The notes: generated by a model from the letters alone, not told the origin. Counted from the stretch's first letter, positions 44,305 through 54,315 are shown. The stretch: DNA of 64,000 nucleotides from Gordonia zhaorongruii (GCF_007559005.1 NZ_CP041763.1:2636463-2700462); one strand, 5' to 3'. Translations and numbers: made by a program.

Positions 44305-45578
44305 GCCTGGCTACTCCCCTGCCCGTTCGACTGGTCGTTGAGCGCGGTCTGGATGCCCGCCGTGTCGATCGGTGCGGTGAAGGCGTCGTCCCCGGCCGGC
44401 TGGTGCTCGTACTGCTGTTCCTGCTGCTGCCGCTGCTCCGCGTCGGCCAACTTCTGGTGCACGTCCACCGGCTCCACGTGGACGCCTTCGGGACCGCCCG
44501 GCAGACCGGTCCTGTTCACACCCGGCTCACTGAAGTCGGTGCGGGCCAGCGCGACCAACGTGGTCGAGGTGTCGGGAGACTCCTCGGCCCGACGATCCTC
44601 GTCGGCGATCGAGGCGCGAATGGCGTCCTGCGCGTTCTCGGGGAGACTGGGCAGCATGTCCAGCACATTCGCGCGGTGACGGATCGCGGCCTTGCGAACC
44701 GGCATGCCCGGGTTGGGCTGCACCTGCGGGATGATCTCGGAGAAGTCGTCCTTCGTGCCACCACCGGAGATGCCGGCCGCCTGCATGGCCGCCTCGGTTG
44801 CTGCCGCGCCTTCGTCCTTCTCCTCGGACATGCCGATGGGACCGAAACGGTCGCCCGAGAGGAACTGCTTGACCACGGCCTGCTCCGAGGTGAGCAGCTG
44901 CTCACGCGGACCGAACATGACCAACTCCTTGCGGAACAGCATGCCGATGTTGTCGGGAATGGTGCGGGCGATGTTGATGTTGTGCGTGACGATGAGGATC
45001 GTCGCGTCGATCTCCGCGTTGATGTCGATCAGCAGCTGGGAGATGTAGGCGGTGCGGACCGGGTCCAGACCGGAGTCGGGCTCGTCGCACAGGATGATCT
45101 CCGGGTCGAGCACCAGCGCACGGGCCAGGCCGGCGCGCTTGCGCATACCGCCGGAGATCTCACCGGGGAGCTTGTCCTCGGCGCCCGCGAGGCCGACCAG
45201 CTCGACCTTCTCCAAGACGATCCGGCGGATCTCGTCTTCCTTCTTCTTCGTGTGCTCACGAAGAGGGAACGCAATGTTGTCGAACAGGCTCATCGAGCCG
45301 AAGAGCGCGCCGTCCTGGAACAGGACGCCGAACAGCTTGCGGATCTCGTAGAGCTCTTTGGCGGAGCACTGGGTGATGTCGGTGCCGTCGATGACGACCG
45401 AGCCCTGCTCGGGATGCAGCAGACCGATCAGCGTCTTCAGGAAGACCGATTTACCGGTACCCGAGGGGCCGAGCAACGCGCTGACCTCACCCGCAGGCAG
45501 GGACAGGCTGACGTCTCGCCAGATGTTCTGCGATCCGAACGATTTGGTGAGCCCATCAACCGTGACCTCAACTCCCAC
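44301..45578 (-). CDS. mceG: Mce ABC-transporter ATPase MceG (Mkl)
   Basis: The ATPase that energises Mce lipid uptake, 425 residues from GTG 45576-45578 (GGAGG upstream). Walker A is GPSGTGKS (37-44), the Q-loop is in LFQDGALFG, the signature is ISGGMRKR and Walker B is IILCDEPDSGLD. After about residue 250 a C-terminal tail of ~175 residues, ending in a Gln/Glu-rich stretch, extends beyond the ABC domain. M. tuberculosis Mkl (Rv0655, about 359 residues) has a shorter tail needed for stability. It is the first gene of the mce operon and sits near rplL as in M. tuberculosis. Confidence 0.93.
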   Translation of the reverse strand: MGVEVTVDGLTKSFGSQNIWRDVSLSLPAGEVSALLGPSGTGKSVFLKTLIGLLHPEQGSVVIDGTDITQCSAKELYEIRKLFGVLFQDGALFGSMSLFDNIAFPLREHTKKKEDEIRRIVLEKVELVGLAGAEDKLPGEISGGMRKRAGLARALVLDPEIILCDEPDSGLDPVRTAYISQLLIDINAEIDATILIVTHNINIARTIPDNIGMLFRKELVMFGPREQLLTSEQAVVKQFLSGDRFGPIGMSEEKDEGAAATEAAMQAAGISGGGTKDDFSEIIPQVQPNPGMPVRKAAIRHRANVLDMLPSLPENAQDAIRASIADEDRRAEESPDTSTTLVALARTDFSEPGVNRTGLPGGPEGVHVEPVDVHQKLADAEQRQQQEQQYEHQPAGDDAFTAPIDTAGIQTALNDQSNGQGSSQA

Positions 45579-45762
45579 TGCGTCCTCCAGACGTTTCTCA
45601 GGTACCAGACCAGGGCGTGCGTCTCACCGATGAGACGCCGATCCCCACGAGCTATTACGCCTGCTCACTCCGGTGTGCCGTGTGTGGCTGCGGTCACTCT
45701 ATCTCACGGCTTAGTGCGCTCACACGTTCGGATCACGGTGGTGTTCGGACATCAGTGCGCGG

Positions 45763-45774
45763 TACCGGCCGGTA
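45763..45774. promoter_or_regulatory. Palindrome in the mceG upstream region
   Basis: A perfect 12-bp palindrome TACCGGCCGGTA (extends to GGTACCGGCCGGTAAC with one mismatch) in the 422-bp gap between mceG and rplL. It may be an operator for the mce operon. I could not assign convincing -35/-10 boxes. The rest of the gap holds the rplL terminator and no supported gene. Confidence 0.35.
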
Positions 45775-45917
45775 ACTTTTTCAGTGTGCTGAGAGTAACC
45801 GAAGAGACCCCTATGTCCAAAGTGAGCGGACTCGATTCTCAGACTCGCCGAGACATCCGCCACTCCACACCTCGCACACGGTCCTCGAGCGCCCCTACGC
45901 GGCACGCAGACGAACGA

Positions 45918-45953
45918 AAGCGGGGCCCGCAGGTTTCCCTGCGGGCCCCGCTT
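45918..45953 (-). terminator. Intrinsic terminator after rplL
   Basis: A 16-bp perfect GC-rich stem (45918-45933 with 45938-45953), 4-nt loop, followed by TTT on the minus strand; 47 bp past the rplL stop. It separates the rplJL transcript from the mce operon. Confidence 0.8.
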
Positions 45954-46000
45954 CGCGAGTTCACCCGGAAGTGATGTCGGGTCGCCTTGCGGCGATCAGA

Positions 46001-46387
46001 TCACTTGAGTGCGACGGACGCGCCGGCCTCTTCGAGCTTGGTCTTGGCAGCCTCGGCGTCTTCCTTGCTGACCTTCTCCAGGAGAGCCTTCGGAGCACCC
46101 TCGACGAGGTCCTTGGCTTCCTTCAGGCCCAGTCCTGCGACGACCTCGCGCACGACCTTGATGACCTGGATCTTCTTGTCGCCCGCGCCCTCGAGCACGA
46201 CGTCGAACTCGTCCTGCTCGGCCTCGGCCTCGGCGCCGGCGGCCGGTGCACCGGGTGCAGCAGCGGCGACCGGAGCGGCAGCGGTGACCTCGAAGACGTC
46301 TTCGAACTTCTTAACGAAATCGCTGAGCTCCAGCAGGGTCAGTTCCTTGAACTGCTCGATGAGCTCGTCAGCGGTGAGCTTCGCCAT
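46001..46387 (-). CDS. rplL: 50S ribosomal protein L7/L12
   Basis: The 128-residue acidic stalk protein that recruits translation factors. The N-terminal dimerisation domain ([20 protein letters not shown]), a flexible Ala/Pro hinge (~43-60) and the C-terminal factor-binding domain ([20 protein letters not shown]) are all present. It is 106 nt downstream of rplJ and is followed by a strong terminator. Confidence 0.97.
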   Translation of the reverse strand: MAKLTADELIEQFKELTLLELSDFVKKFEDVFEVTAAAPVAAAAPGAPAAGAEAEAEQDEFDVVLEGAGDKKIQVIKVVREVVAGLGLKEAKDLVEGAPKALLEKVSKEDAEAAKTKLEEAGASVALK

Positions 46388-46493
46388 GGGTGGCGTCCTT
46401 CCGTAAATCCCCGCTGGTGCGGGGGCGCCTGCGATGCAGGCTCGTTCATGGTGTGTTGGCCGGGGCTACCCGGCCGGGTGGAGATCAGAATGC

Positions 46494-47024
46494 TCAGGCG
46501 GCGTCGCCTGCAGCCTCCTGCTTCTCCTGCAGAGCCGCGGCGAGACGCGCGACCTGCGACGCAGGCTGGTTGAACAGCCCTGCAGCCTTTGCCAAGTTGC
46601 CCTTCATGGCACCGGCGAGCTTTGCCAGTACAACCTCACGGGTCTCAAGGTCGGCGATCTGTTCGACCTCCGCGATGGACAGCGCACGGCCGTCCATGTA
46701 GCCACCCTTGATGACCAGGTTCTTGTTCTCCTTGGCGAACGTCTTCATCGCCTTGGCAGCCGTGACCGGCTCCCCTTCGATGAAGGCGATCGCGGTCGGA
46801 CCGGTGAACAGCTCGTCGAGGCCCTCAACGCCCGCCTCTGCGGCAGCACGCTTGACGAGGGTGTTCTTGGCGACGGAGTAGGTAGCACCTTCACCGAGCG
46901 AGCGACGCAGGGTGCCCAGGTCGGTAACGCTCAGACCACGGTATTCCGTGACCAGCGTTGCCGTGGCGCCCTTGAACTGCTCGGCGATCTCTGCGACTGC
47001 AGTGACCTTTTCGGCCTTGGCCAT
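46494..47024 (-). CDS. rplJ: 50S ribosomal protein L10
   Basis: The 176-residue base of the ribosomal stalk. The N-terminal rRNA-binding domain has [13 protein letters not shown] and [12 protein letters not shown], and the C-terminal helix ([15 protein letters not shown]) binds L7/L12 dimers. The 307-bp upstream gap contains a terminator-like hairpin (47133-47165), consistent with an L10-leader attenuator. The divergent neighbour is the GH76 gene. Confidence 0.96.
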   Translation of the reverse strand: MAKAEKVTAVAEIAEQFKGATATLVTEYRGLSVTDLGTLRRSLGEGATYSVAKNTLVKRAAAEAGVEGLDELFTGPTAIAFIEGEPVTAAKAMKTFAKENKNLVIKGGYMDGRALSIAEVEQIADLETREVVLAKLAGAMKGNLAKAAGLFNQPASQVARLAAALQEKQEAAGDAA

Positions 47025-47132
47025 ACTTCGCCTCCTCTCGTGTCACTTCACGTCGGCCCGGATTCACCGGACCGAATCGACCCAGTTCCCGAAGGGTGAG
47101 GAGCGCGCTTTCCGATCGACGGGCGGCGAATG

Positions 47133-47165
47133 AAAAACGCCCCGGCACAGGAGGCACGGGGCGTT
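47133..47165 (-). promoter_or_regulatory. Terminator-like attenuator in the rplJ leader
   Basis: On the minus strand the 9-bp stem AACGCCCCG/CGGGGCGTT (47157-47165 with 47136-47144) is followed by a run of five T. It lies ~110 nt upstream of the rplJ start. This position and form match the ribosomal-protein L10 leader, where excess L10(L12)4 is known to favour termination. The alternative antiterminator pairing was not resolved. Confidence 0.6.
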
Positions 47166-47331
47166 ACGTCTCTCAGCGCGAACGCTGGATGTAATCCTCG
47201 TTCATCCTGCGTGGGTCGCCGACATCTGCCGGACCTTCGATCGGGAACCTCGTTCCCGACGACCAACGGTCTCTGGTTGAACTCGACGCATCGGGATAGA
47301 TCTCGATGCACCGAGACATAGGCTAACGGTC

Positions 47332-48499
47332 ATGACGACAGAAGTCGAATCGGCCCAGGACCGAGCGGCCGCAGGACAGTCGGCGCTGCGCGCGCGCCAC
47401 ATCCGGCGTCTGTGCGGATGGGTGCCCTTCACCCGCATCGGCGCGGTCGCGTGGCCGCCGGTCGGGCGACCCCTGTCGCCCGCGCGCGTCACCGCGTCCT
47501 GGAATTACTGGTGGCAGGCCCACCTGGCGGACACTTTGATCGACGGCGCAGTTCACCGCGAGGACTCGCGCTGCGCTCACGATGCGATCGCATTGCTGCG
47601 CGGCATTCGCATCCGAAACACCGGACGCTGGACCAACTCGTACTACGACGACATGGCCTGGCTCGGACTGGCGATCGAACGAGCGGATCGGCACCTCTCA
47701 CCCCGGACCGGGCCTGCGCACCTGCGTGCGCTGCGCAGGCTGCGCGACGTCATGTACGACGCGTGGACCCCCGAGCTCGGCGGCGGCATCCCCTGGCGAA
47801 CCACCGATCACTTCTTCAACGCCCCCCGCCAACGGGCCCGCAGCGATCCTGCTGGCACGCACCGGCCGTCCCGGTCGCGCTGTCGAGATGACCGATTGGA
47901 TTCACGAGAACCTCACTCTCGGGTCCGGCCTCATCGCCGACGGCGTGTGGCGTCGGGCGAACGGCGCACTCGAGCTCGATTCGACGGCCTTCACCTACTG
48001 TCAGGGCGTCGCACTCGGCGCCGAGATCGAGGCGCACCGCCACACCGGGGACCAACGGCATCTCGCCCGCATCGACTCCCTGCTCTGCGCGATCACCGAC
48101 CTGATGACCGTCGACGGCGTGATCCGCGGCGCAGGTGGTGGCGACGGTGGACTGTTCGGCGGCATCCTCGCTCGGAACCTGGCCCTGGTCGCCACCGATC
48201 TCCCCGATCACGCCCCGGACGCAGCGGGGCTGCGCGCCCGCGCGGCGCACCTGGTGACGGCCAGCGCGGATGCCGCTTGGGCGAATCGGGCGATGGTCGA
48301 TGGGCTCCCCGTGTTCGGCCACGACTGGCGCACTCCGGCCGTGGTTCCCACTGCGGCGGGGACGGCCGCACGGAAGATCGGCGGCGCAGTGGCGTCTTCC
48401 CGCGTCCCGGAACGTGACCTGTCGGTGCAGATAAGTACTGCGATGCTCCTCGAAGCCGCCGTGGGGGTCACAATCCGGTCAAGAGAGCACATCGGTTAG
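47332..48499 (+). pseudogene. GH76-type glycoside hydrolase, interrupted by a single-base frameshift
   Basis: Two overlapping frames together make one 388-residue GH76 (alpha-1,6-mannanase-like) protein. The first part carries the family Asp-Asp motif in SYYDDMAWLGLAIE and ends in DHFFNAP. The second resumes ANGPAAILLARTGR and continues to the natural end IRSREHIG. The shift occurs in a run of six C (47822-47827); removing one C restores a continuous protein. No signal peptide is evident. Either a true pseudogene, a phase-variable tract or a homopolymer sequencing error. Intact relatives would act on mannan-type glycans such as lipomannan. Confidence 0.75.
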
Positions 48500-48634
48500 G
48501 CACCCCGGATTAGGCATCTGGCACACCGTCGTTTTTAATTGAGACACGCAACCCCGTGATGTACACCACAGAACGGGGCACCGACCGTGTGGGCGCCGAC
48601 CCACGCAATCCTGTGGCGAGAAGGTGAACGGAAC

Positions 48635-50665
48635 GTGACTCTTCAGCTGGACCACGGCGATTACGCCGATCTGCCCCGGCCCGCCGGGGCGCCCGGATAC
48701 CGGGACGCCGACGGCGGTTCCAAGGCCGCTCGATGGCGCGATGCCGTCGACGGCAGACAGCCGTATCCGCGCGTCGTCATCGACCGGAGCATCACCATCA
48801 CCGTCAGCGACGGCACTCGGCTCCGGGCCACCCTCGTGCGTCCCGCCAACATCCTCGGACAGCCCGCCAAGACCGCGTTCCCGACCGTTCTCAACGTCAA
48901 TCCGTACAACCGAGCGGTCATCGACGGCATCGACCACGCCCTGCACGCCCCGGCGATCGGGCAGTCGGTCAAGCTCGCGAGTTCCTCGATGAAGTTCGAG
49001 TCCGGCCCGCTCGGCGGCGTATCGCGCTTGGCCCGGACGTTCGGCACCGGACTGTGGGACGTCTTCGGAATCAACCGCAACCTCGTCCGCTCCGGTTACA
49101 CGCAGGTCATCGTCGACGTCCGCGGCACCGGATCGTCCCAAGGCCGTTGGGAGATCCTGTCCCCGCGGGAGCAGCAGGACTCGTTCGAGGTCATCGACTG
49201 GATCAGCAAGCAGGAATGGTGCGACGGCAACGTCGGGATGACCGGTTGGTCGTACTCGGCGATCAACTCGCTGCAAGCGGCAGGTCTGCGCCCGCCCGCA
49301 CTGAAAGCGGTGTTCGCGGTCGAGGGCAGCGAGGACGTCGTCCGCGACATCTATCTGACCGGCGGTATGCCGTCGGCGTTCATTCCGATCTGGATGGGGC
49401 TCGTCAACGGCCTCAAGTGGCTCCCCAACCCGGCGACCGGCGTCGCCGACGTGCTGCGTGGCGACACGTACCGCTGGCTTCGAGACCGGGTGAAGTCGCC
49501 TGCCACCGAGATACCGTCCTTACTCTGGGGGTTCCTCACCGCCCGGGACACACGCATCTTCGACGACCCCTACTTCGATGAACGCGATCCCTCGATCGAG
49601 AACATCACCTGCCCGACCTTCACGGTCGGCGCGTGGCATGACCTGTTCGGGCGCAGTGCCACCCGCATCTACGAGAAGTTGCAACTGGAGCCCGGTCGTA
49701 AGCAGATGCTCGTCGCCGACGGCTACCACCTGGACCCCGGGTGCGACCACGGCAGCGCCCACCATCCACCTCGCCTGGACGTGCTCGAACGCGCGTGGTT
49801 CGACCGATGGCTCAAAGCCTCCGACAACGGGGTCGACGACTACGGGCCCGTCACCATGGAGCAGCAGAACGGCGACTGGTCGTGCGGTGATTCGTTCCCC
49901 CGCGCGGAGGCGCAGGTCCGGCGGCTCTTCCTCACCCCGGAATACACCGGGACGGCCGATCATGCTCGGCACGACGGCAGTCTGCACGATTCCGCGGCTC
50001 CCCGTCGCCGTTCGCTCCGCGTGAGCCCCGACATGCGCGGCTTCGCCTCGCGCGATCTCTCCCAGGTGACCGCGGGCCTGGCGATCATGCTCGGCGACGC
50101 CTACTCCTCCGACTCCCGTTTCCAGGAGGAGGGCGCCCTGTCCTTCACGAGTGAAGCCGTCACGCTGCCGACCCAGATCTCCGGGCAGATGAACGTGCGA
50201 CTCAACGTATCGACCACGGCTCACGAGGGCATCTGGGCGGTAACGGTGAACGACGTGGCGCCGGACGGCACTTCGCGGGTCCTGACGAACGGCGCGCTCA
50301 CCGCGTCGAACCGTGCACTCGATCCGTCGCGGTCCACGTACACGCGCGACGGTGTGCTCATCGACGCCGTCCACTACCTCACCAGCGCGCGCCGACTGCC
50401 GGTGCCGCCCGACGAGCCGGTCCGCATCGACATCGACATGGTGCCGACGGACGCGATCCTGCAACCCGGGCACCGGCTCCGCGTCGATGTGTACGCGGCC
50501 AGCCTGCCGCGCTACCTGACGATCGTGCCGGACCTGATCAAGGCGCGACGCCGCCGTCAGCAGCTGGTCCTCGATCCGGATAAGCCCAGCTATCTGACTT
50601 TCCAGACCGACGGCGATCTGGGAGCTGACCCCGTCCCCGTGGTCAGCACGCGCCGGCGTCGGTGA
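48635..50665 (+). CDS. CocE/NonD-family X-Pro dipeptidyl-peptidase-like hydrolase
   Basis: An alpha/beta-hydrolase of about 676 residues. It has a catalytic domain with the nucleophile elbow GMTGWSYSA (Ser ~ residue 207), an oxyanion Tyr/Arg strand VIVDVRGTGSSQG, and the C-terminal jelly-roll X-Pro_C domain (ISGQMNVRLNVST, GHRLRVDVYAASLPR). Family members cleave acyl or peptide-like ester bonds; the true substrate here is unknown. GTG 48635 follows AGAAGG; an upstream GTG at 48587 would add 16 residues. No clear signal peptide. The last 23 bp overlap the convergent metallohydrolase gene. Confidence 0.85.
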   Translation: MTLQLDHGDYADLPRPAGAPGYRDADGGSKAARWRDAVDGRQPYPRVVIDRSITITVSDGTRLRATLVRPANILGQPAKTAFPTVLNVNPYNRAVIDGIDHALHAPAIGQSVKLASSSMKFESGPLGGVSRLARTFGTGLWDVFGINRNLVRSGYTQVIVDVRGTGSSQGRWEILSPREQQDSFEVIDWISKQEWCDGNVGMTGWSYSAINSLQAAGLRPPALKAVFAVEGSEDVVRDIYLTGGMPSAFIPIWMGLVNGLKWLPNPATGVADVLRGDTYRWLRDRVKSPATEIPSLLWGFLTARDTRIFDDPYFDERDPSIENITCPTFTVGAWHDLFGRSATRIYEKLQLEPGRKQMLVADGYHLDPGCDHGSAHHPPRLDVLERAWFDRWLKASDNGVDDYGPVTMEQQNGDWSCGDSFPRAEAQVRRLFLTPEYTGTADHARHDGSLHDSAAPRRRSLRVSPDMRGFASRDLSQVTAGLAIMLGDAYSSDSRFQEEGALSFTSEAVTLPTQISGQMNVRLNVSTTAHEGIWAVTVNDVAPDGTSRVLTNGALTASNRALDPSRSTYTRDGVLIDAVHYLTSARRLPVPPDEPVRIDIDMVPTDAILQPGHRLRVDVYAASLPRYLTIVPDLIKARRRRQQLVLDPDKPSYLTFQTDGDLGADPVPVVSTRRRR

Positions 50666-51152
50666 ACACCACCCGGTAGAGGAGCCCCACCTCGGGCCCC
50701 ATCACCAGGCCCACCAGGTCGATGAGAGCCTGCACGAACTGCGGTCCGTGCACCGGCGATTCGTCTCCGTTGCCGTCCGGGACGCGATCGTCCAGGTGAT
50801 GGGCGATCTCGTGCAGCACGACGAGTTCGCGCAATGCCCAGGTGCCACCTGCCGAATCCGGCAGGGCGATCACCGCTGCTGCTCGTTCGTAGTGGGCCGC
50901 CCGGTCACCGCGGCGGCGGCGAAAGCGGACCGGCTGCTCTGCGCGGGAGAAGCGGTCGCGCACCGCTCGCAGCGCGAGCACGTCGTCGGTGTACGCGCGG
51001 ACAGCCTCGAGCGATCCGAATCGCGCCTCCGCGGGCACGGTGAGCTCGGTTCCGGCGATCTGGACCGTGTGGGCGCCGCCCGCCCGTTCCATCAATCGAA
51101 GCGTGAGCCCCTCGGCCTCGTACACTCGCGCACGATTCGCGTCCCGAGTCAC
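50643..51152 (-). CDS. Zinc metallohydrolase-like protein (TIGR04338 type)
   Basis: A 169-residue actinobacterial protein with the zinc-protease motif HEIAHHLDD (HExxH) and a third candidate ligand His in SPVHGPQFVQ, matching the TIGR04338 putative metallohydrolase family. GTG 51150-51152 overlaps the stop of the DUF2786 gene (GTGA), so the two are coupled; the frame is open further upstream inside that gene. Its 3-prime end overlaps the convergent CocE-type gene by 23 bp. The biological role of the family is unknown. Confidence 0.78.
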   Translation of the reverse strand: MTRDANRARVYEAEGLTLRLMERAGGAHTVQIAGTELTVPAEARFGSLEAVRAYTDDVLALRAVRDRFSRAEQPVRFRRRRGDRAAHYERAAAVIALPDSAGGTWALRELVVLHEIAHHLDDRVPDGNGDESPVHGPQFVQALIDLVGLVMGPEVGLLYRVVFTDAGAC

Positions 51153-51976
51153 CGGTCGATGGCGCCGTTGGCTCCGGGAAGGGTCGCATCCGCGCCGATC
51201 CGGGCACGCTTGCCTGCACGGTCCCCCGCACGCCGAGCCGCCGACGAGTACCCCGAACGGGCGGAGCTGGGACGCCACGTCCCGCGCGCAGACGTCGACT
51301 CCCGGTAGAACGAGGACACCTCGAGCTCCTTGTCCCGCAGCGCGATCTCGGTGGACCCTCTCGCCGCGGACCCCGACTCGTTGGCAACCGCTTCAGCGCG
51401 CCCCTCGTCGCGTGCTGTCTGCAGCCGCGCACCGATGCGCTCGGCGAATGCCGACTGGAAGTTCAATCGCGCGGTGATCGGCGAGAGCGGCTTCTCCTCA
51501 ACGACCCGTCTGCGGAAGTAGCCGCTGCCCTTCGTCACCACCTGCCGCGCGGTGTCTCCCTTGTACGCACCCGACTTCAGGTATGCGTCGCTGGCCGCGA
51601 CCATCTGGATCACCAGGGACGTGTACAGCGTCTCGCAGGTGTCGATGTCGGATTCGAATCCGTACGCGATCACGAACGTCGAGTTCGACGCGACATCGCA
51701 TGTCACATCGTTGGCGCGGGCGATCTGCACGAACAACTGCACATACGTGCGCAGTCCACGTTTACCCGCGTCTCCCATCCGGATCTGGCGGGTGATGGGT
51801 GCGACGCTGCGACGCTGTGCACCATCGTGACTGCGCGCCAGCGCGAGGTCGATCGACGCCGCCGTGGCGAGGCGCTGAGCCGCAGCCATGAACGCCTCTG
51901 CCTCGTGCTCGTTATCTGTGCCCTCCGCTTGGCGAAGGAGACCGGCGATCCTGGTGAGAAGTCTGTCGTCTCGCAT
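51149..51976 (-). CDS. DUF2786-domain protein
   Basis: A 275-residue protein. The N-terminal DUF2786 domain (residues 1-~45: LLTRIAGLLRQAEGTDNEHEAEAF) is followed by a middle region with YGFESDIDTCETLYTSL, and a low-complexity Arg/Ser/Ala-rich C-terminus (~200-275) likely disordered and nucleic-acid-binding. Overlaps and probably cotranslates with the metallohydrolase, an association also seen in related actinobacteria. Function unknown; some DUF2786 proteins occur in phages. Confidence 0.75.
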   Translation of the reverse strand: MRDDRLLTRIAGLLRQAEGTDNEHEAEAFMAAAQRLATAASIDLALARSHDGAQRRSVAPITRQIRMGDAGKRGLRTYVQLFVQIARANDVTCDVASNSTFVIAYGFESDIDTCETLYTSLVIQMVAASDAYLKSGAYKGDTARQVVTKGSGYFRRRVVEEKPLSPITARLNFQSAFAERIGARLQTARDEGRAEAVANESGSAARGSTEIALRDKELEVSSFYRESTSARGTWRPSSARSGYSSAARRAGDRAGKRARIGADATLPGANGAIDR

Positions 51977-52066
51977 GAACCACAGGTTAGCGATACCTCC
52001 CGACGGCAGTCGATCGCCTCATCCACAACCTCGATCACTCGTACGCTCATCTGGCCGGTGACGACG

Positions 52067-52103
52067 AAAGGCGCCTCCCGTCATCAGGACGGGAGGCGCC
52101 TTT
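52067..52103. terminator. Intrinsic terminator after rplA
   Basis: A perfect 16-bp stem (52067-52082 with 52088-52103) and 5-nt loop, ending in TTT on both strands; 51 bp past the rplA stop. It closes the secE-nusG-rplK-rplA transcript. Confidence 0.82.
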
Positions 52104-52153
52104 CATGCAGTACTACCTGGAGCGATTCACACTCCGCATGCGGGAGGAGTGAC

Positions 52154-52864
52154 TCACTCCTCGCCGGCGAAGTTTCGCGTGACGGCCGGGTCGACGGGGA
52201 TGCCCGGGCCGGTGTTGGTCGAAACGGTGACCTTCTTGACGTAACGGCCCTTCGCCGCCGACGGCTTCGCACGCATGATCTCGTCGTACGCCGCGCCGTA
52301 GTTCTCGGCGAGCTTGGCGACGTCGAACGACGCCTTGCCGATCACGAAGTGCAGGTTCGCGGCCTTATCGACGCGGAAGGTGATCTTACCGCCCTTGATC
52401 TCGTTGATGGCCTTCGTCACGTCGTTGGTGACGGTGCCCGTCTTCGGGTTCGGCATCAGACCACGCGGTCCGAGGACGCGCGCGATGCGGCCGACCTTGG
52501 CCATCTGGTCCGGGGTGGCGATCGCTGCGTCGAAATCGAGCCAGCCGCCCTGGATCTTCTCGATCAGGTCCTCGGCTCCGACCTCGTCGGCGCCGGCAGC
52601 GGCGGCCTCGGTGGCCTTGTCGCCCGCGGCGAACACGATGACGCGGGCGGTCTTACCGGTGCCGTTCGGCAGGTTCACGGTGCCGCGGACCATCTGGTCG
52701 GCCTTACGGGGATCGACGCCCAGGCGGACGGCGACCTCAACGGTCGAATCGGTGTTCTTCGAGGAGGTGTCCTTGGCCAGCGCCACAGCCTCCAGCGGGC
52801 TGTACAGCTTGTCCTGGTCGACCTTCTCAGCGGCGGCCGCGTAGGCCTTGCTCTGCTTGCTCAT
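52154..52864 (-). CDS. rplA: 50S ribosomal protein L1
   Basis: The 236-residue L1 stalk protein, which helps tRNA exit and represses its own operon by binding mRNA. Conserved elements are [20 protein letters not shown] and [20 protein letters not shown]. It lies 128 nt downstream of rplK in the usual order. Confidence 0.97.
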   Translation of the reverse strand: MSKQSKAYAAAAEKVDQDKLYSPLEAVALAKDTSSKNTDSTVEVAVRLGVDPRKADQMVRGTVNLPNGTGKTARVIVFAAGDKATEAAAAGADEVGAEDLIEKIQGGWLDFDAAIATPDQMAKVGRIARVLGPRGLMPNPKTGTVTNDVTKAINEIKGGKITFRVDKAANLHFVIGKASFDVAKLAENYGAAYDEIMRAKPSAAKGRYVKKVTVSTNTGPGIPVDPAVTRNFAGEE

Positions 52865-52992
52865 GCTCTGTTCCTTCTCCCCGCGGTGTGCGGGAGTTAG
52901 TGGTTAATGGGCCGAGCGCGGCCCTCCCACGGGTGGTGGTGGTCTCGAATCCCGCCGGCTTCCGCCGTCGGCACTCGACACCGGTACGGCTG

Positions 52993-53430
52993 TCAGCCTT
53001 CGACGGTGATGCCCATCGACCGAGCAGTGCCGGCGATGATCTTCGCCGCCTGATCGATGTCGTTGGCGTTCAGGTCCTCGGCCTTGGTCTTCGCGATCTC
53101 GCGGACCTGGTCCATCGAGATCTTGCCGACCTTGTTGGTGTGCGGCTCGCCCGAACCCTTCTGCAGACCTGCCGCCTTGAGCAGCAGCTTGGCAGCCGGC
53201 GGAGTCTTCAGCTTGAAGTCGAACGAACGGTCTTCGTACACGGAGATCTCAACCGGCACCACGTTGCCGCGCTGCGACTCGGTTGCGGCGTTGTACGCCT
53301 TGCAGAACTCCATGATGTTGACGCCGTGCTGACCGAGCGCGGGGCCGACCGGCGGAGCCGGGTTGGCCTGGCCCGCCTGAATCTGGAGCTTGATGATCCC
53401 GGAGATCTTCTTTTTCTTCTTGGGAGGCAT
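52993..53430 (-). CDS. rplK: 50S ribosomal protein L11
   Basis: The 145-residue L11 protein of the GTPase-associated centre. The N-terminal domain includes [20 protein letters not shown] and the C-terminal rRNA-binding domain ends [15 protein letters not shown]. It is the target region of thiopeptides and mediates stringent sensing. It follows nusG by 75 nt. Confidence 0.97.
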
Positions 53431-53505
53431 ATCCTCTAGTCCTTTTTCCTACAGATCCGCGCACGCTGGATACGCGGAAGTCTCTTCATCGCTTCGGTGG
53501 GATCG

Positions 53506-54315
53506 TCAGATCTTCTCGACCTGGTTGAAGCCGAGCTCGACCGGGGTTTCGCGGCCGAAGATCGACACCAGGACCTTCACCTTGCGCTGTTCGGTGTTGA
53601 CCTCGCTGATCGAGGCCGGGAGGGTGGCGAACGGGCCGTCCATGACGGTGACCGACTCGCCGACCTCGAAGTCGACCTCGACGAGGTTCGACGCGGCGGC
53701 TGCCGCCGCCTCCACGCTCTCGCCCGCCTCGGTGGCGGCCTTGGCCGCAGCCGCCTTGCGCACCTCGGCGCGCGGCAGCAGGAACTGCAGCACCTCCTTG
53801 AGCGACAACGGCGACGGACGGGATGTCATGCCGACGAAGCCCGTGACGCCCGGCGTGTTGCGCACCGCGCTCCACGAGTCGTCGTTGAGTTCCATGCGCA
53901 CCAGGATGTATCCCGGCAGCACCTTGCGGTTGACCTTCTTCGGCTGACCGTTCTTGATCTCGGTGACTTCTTCGATCGGAACCTCGACCTGGAAGATGTA
54001 GTCGCCGACGTCCAGGTTCTGAACACGAGTCTCGAGATTCGTCTTCACCTTGTTCTCGTAGCCTGCGTACGAGTGGATGACGTACCAGTCGCCGGGCGCG
54101 CGTCGCAGCTCGGCCTTCAGCTCCGCGACCGGGTCGACCTCTTCGGGCTCTGCTTCGGCAGACGCGGCGTCGGCGGACTCTTCTGCAACAGTCTCGGCCT
54201 CCGCGGTCTCCGAAGCCTCGACCTGCGCGTCCTCCGGCACAGCGGCCGCAGTGTCAGCGTCGGGCGTCGCCTCACCGGGTTCCGGCGATTCGATTTCGTT
54301 CTCCGGGGTGCTCAC
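53506..54315 (-). CDS. nusG: Transcription termination/antitermination factor NusG
   Basis: A 269-residue NusG. The first ~65 residues are an acidic Ala/Glu-rich tail, followed by the NGN domain ([21 protein letters not shown], quoted in part) and the KOW domain ([19 protein letters not shown]). GTG 54313-54315 was chosen because AAGGAG lies nine nt upstream; the ATG at 54333 overlaps that ribosome binding site. An Ala-rich insertion (~180-205) lies between the domains, as in mycobacteria. NusG couples RNA polymerase with ribosome or Rho. Confidence 0.94.
   Translation of the reverse strand: MSTPENEIESPEPGEATPDADTAAAVPEDAQVEASETAEAETVAEESADAASAEAEPEEVDPVAELKAELRRAPGDWYVIHSYAGYENKVKTNLETRVQNLDVGDYIFQVEVPIEEVTEIKNGQPKKVNRKVLPGYILVRMELNDDSWSAVRNTPGVTGFVGMTSRPSPLSLKEVLQFLLPRAEVRKAAAAKAATEAGESVEAAAAAASNLVEVDFEVGESVTVMDGPFATLPASISEVNTEQRKVKVLVSIFGRETPVELGFNQVEKI

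Noticed and set aside
45813-45974. A 53-codon plus-strand frame in the mceG-rplL gap
   Set aside because: It runs through the rplL terminator stem, has a weak ribosome binding site and no recognisable sequence.
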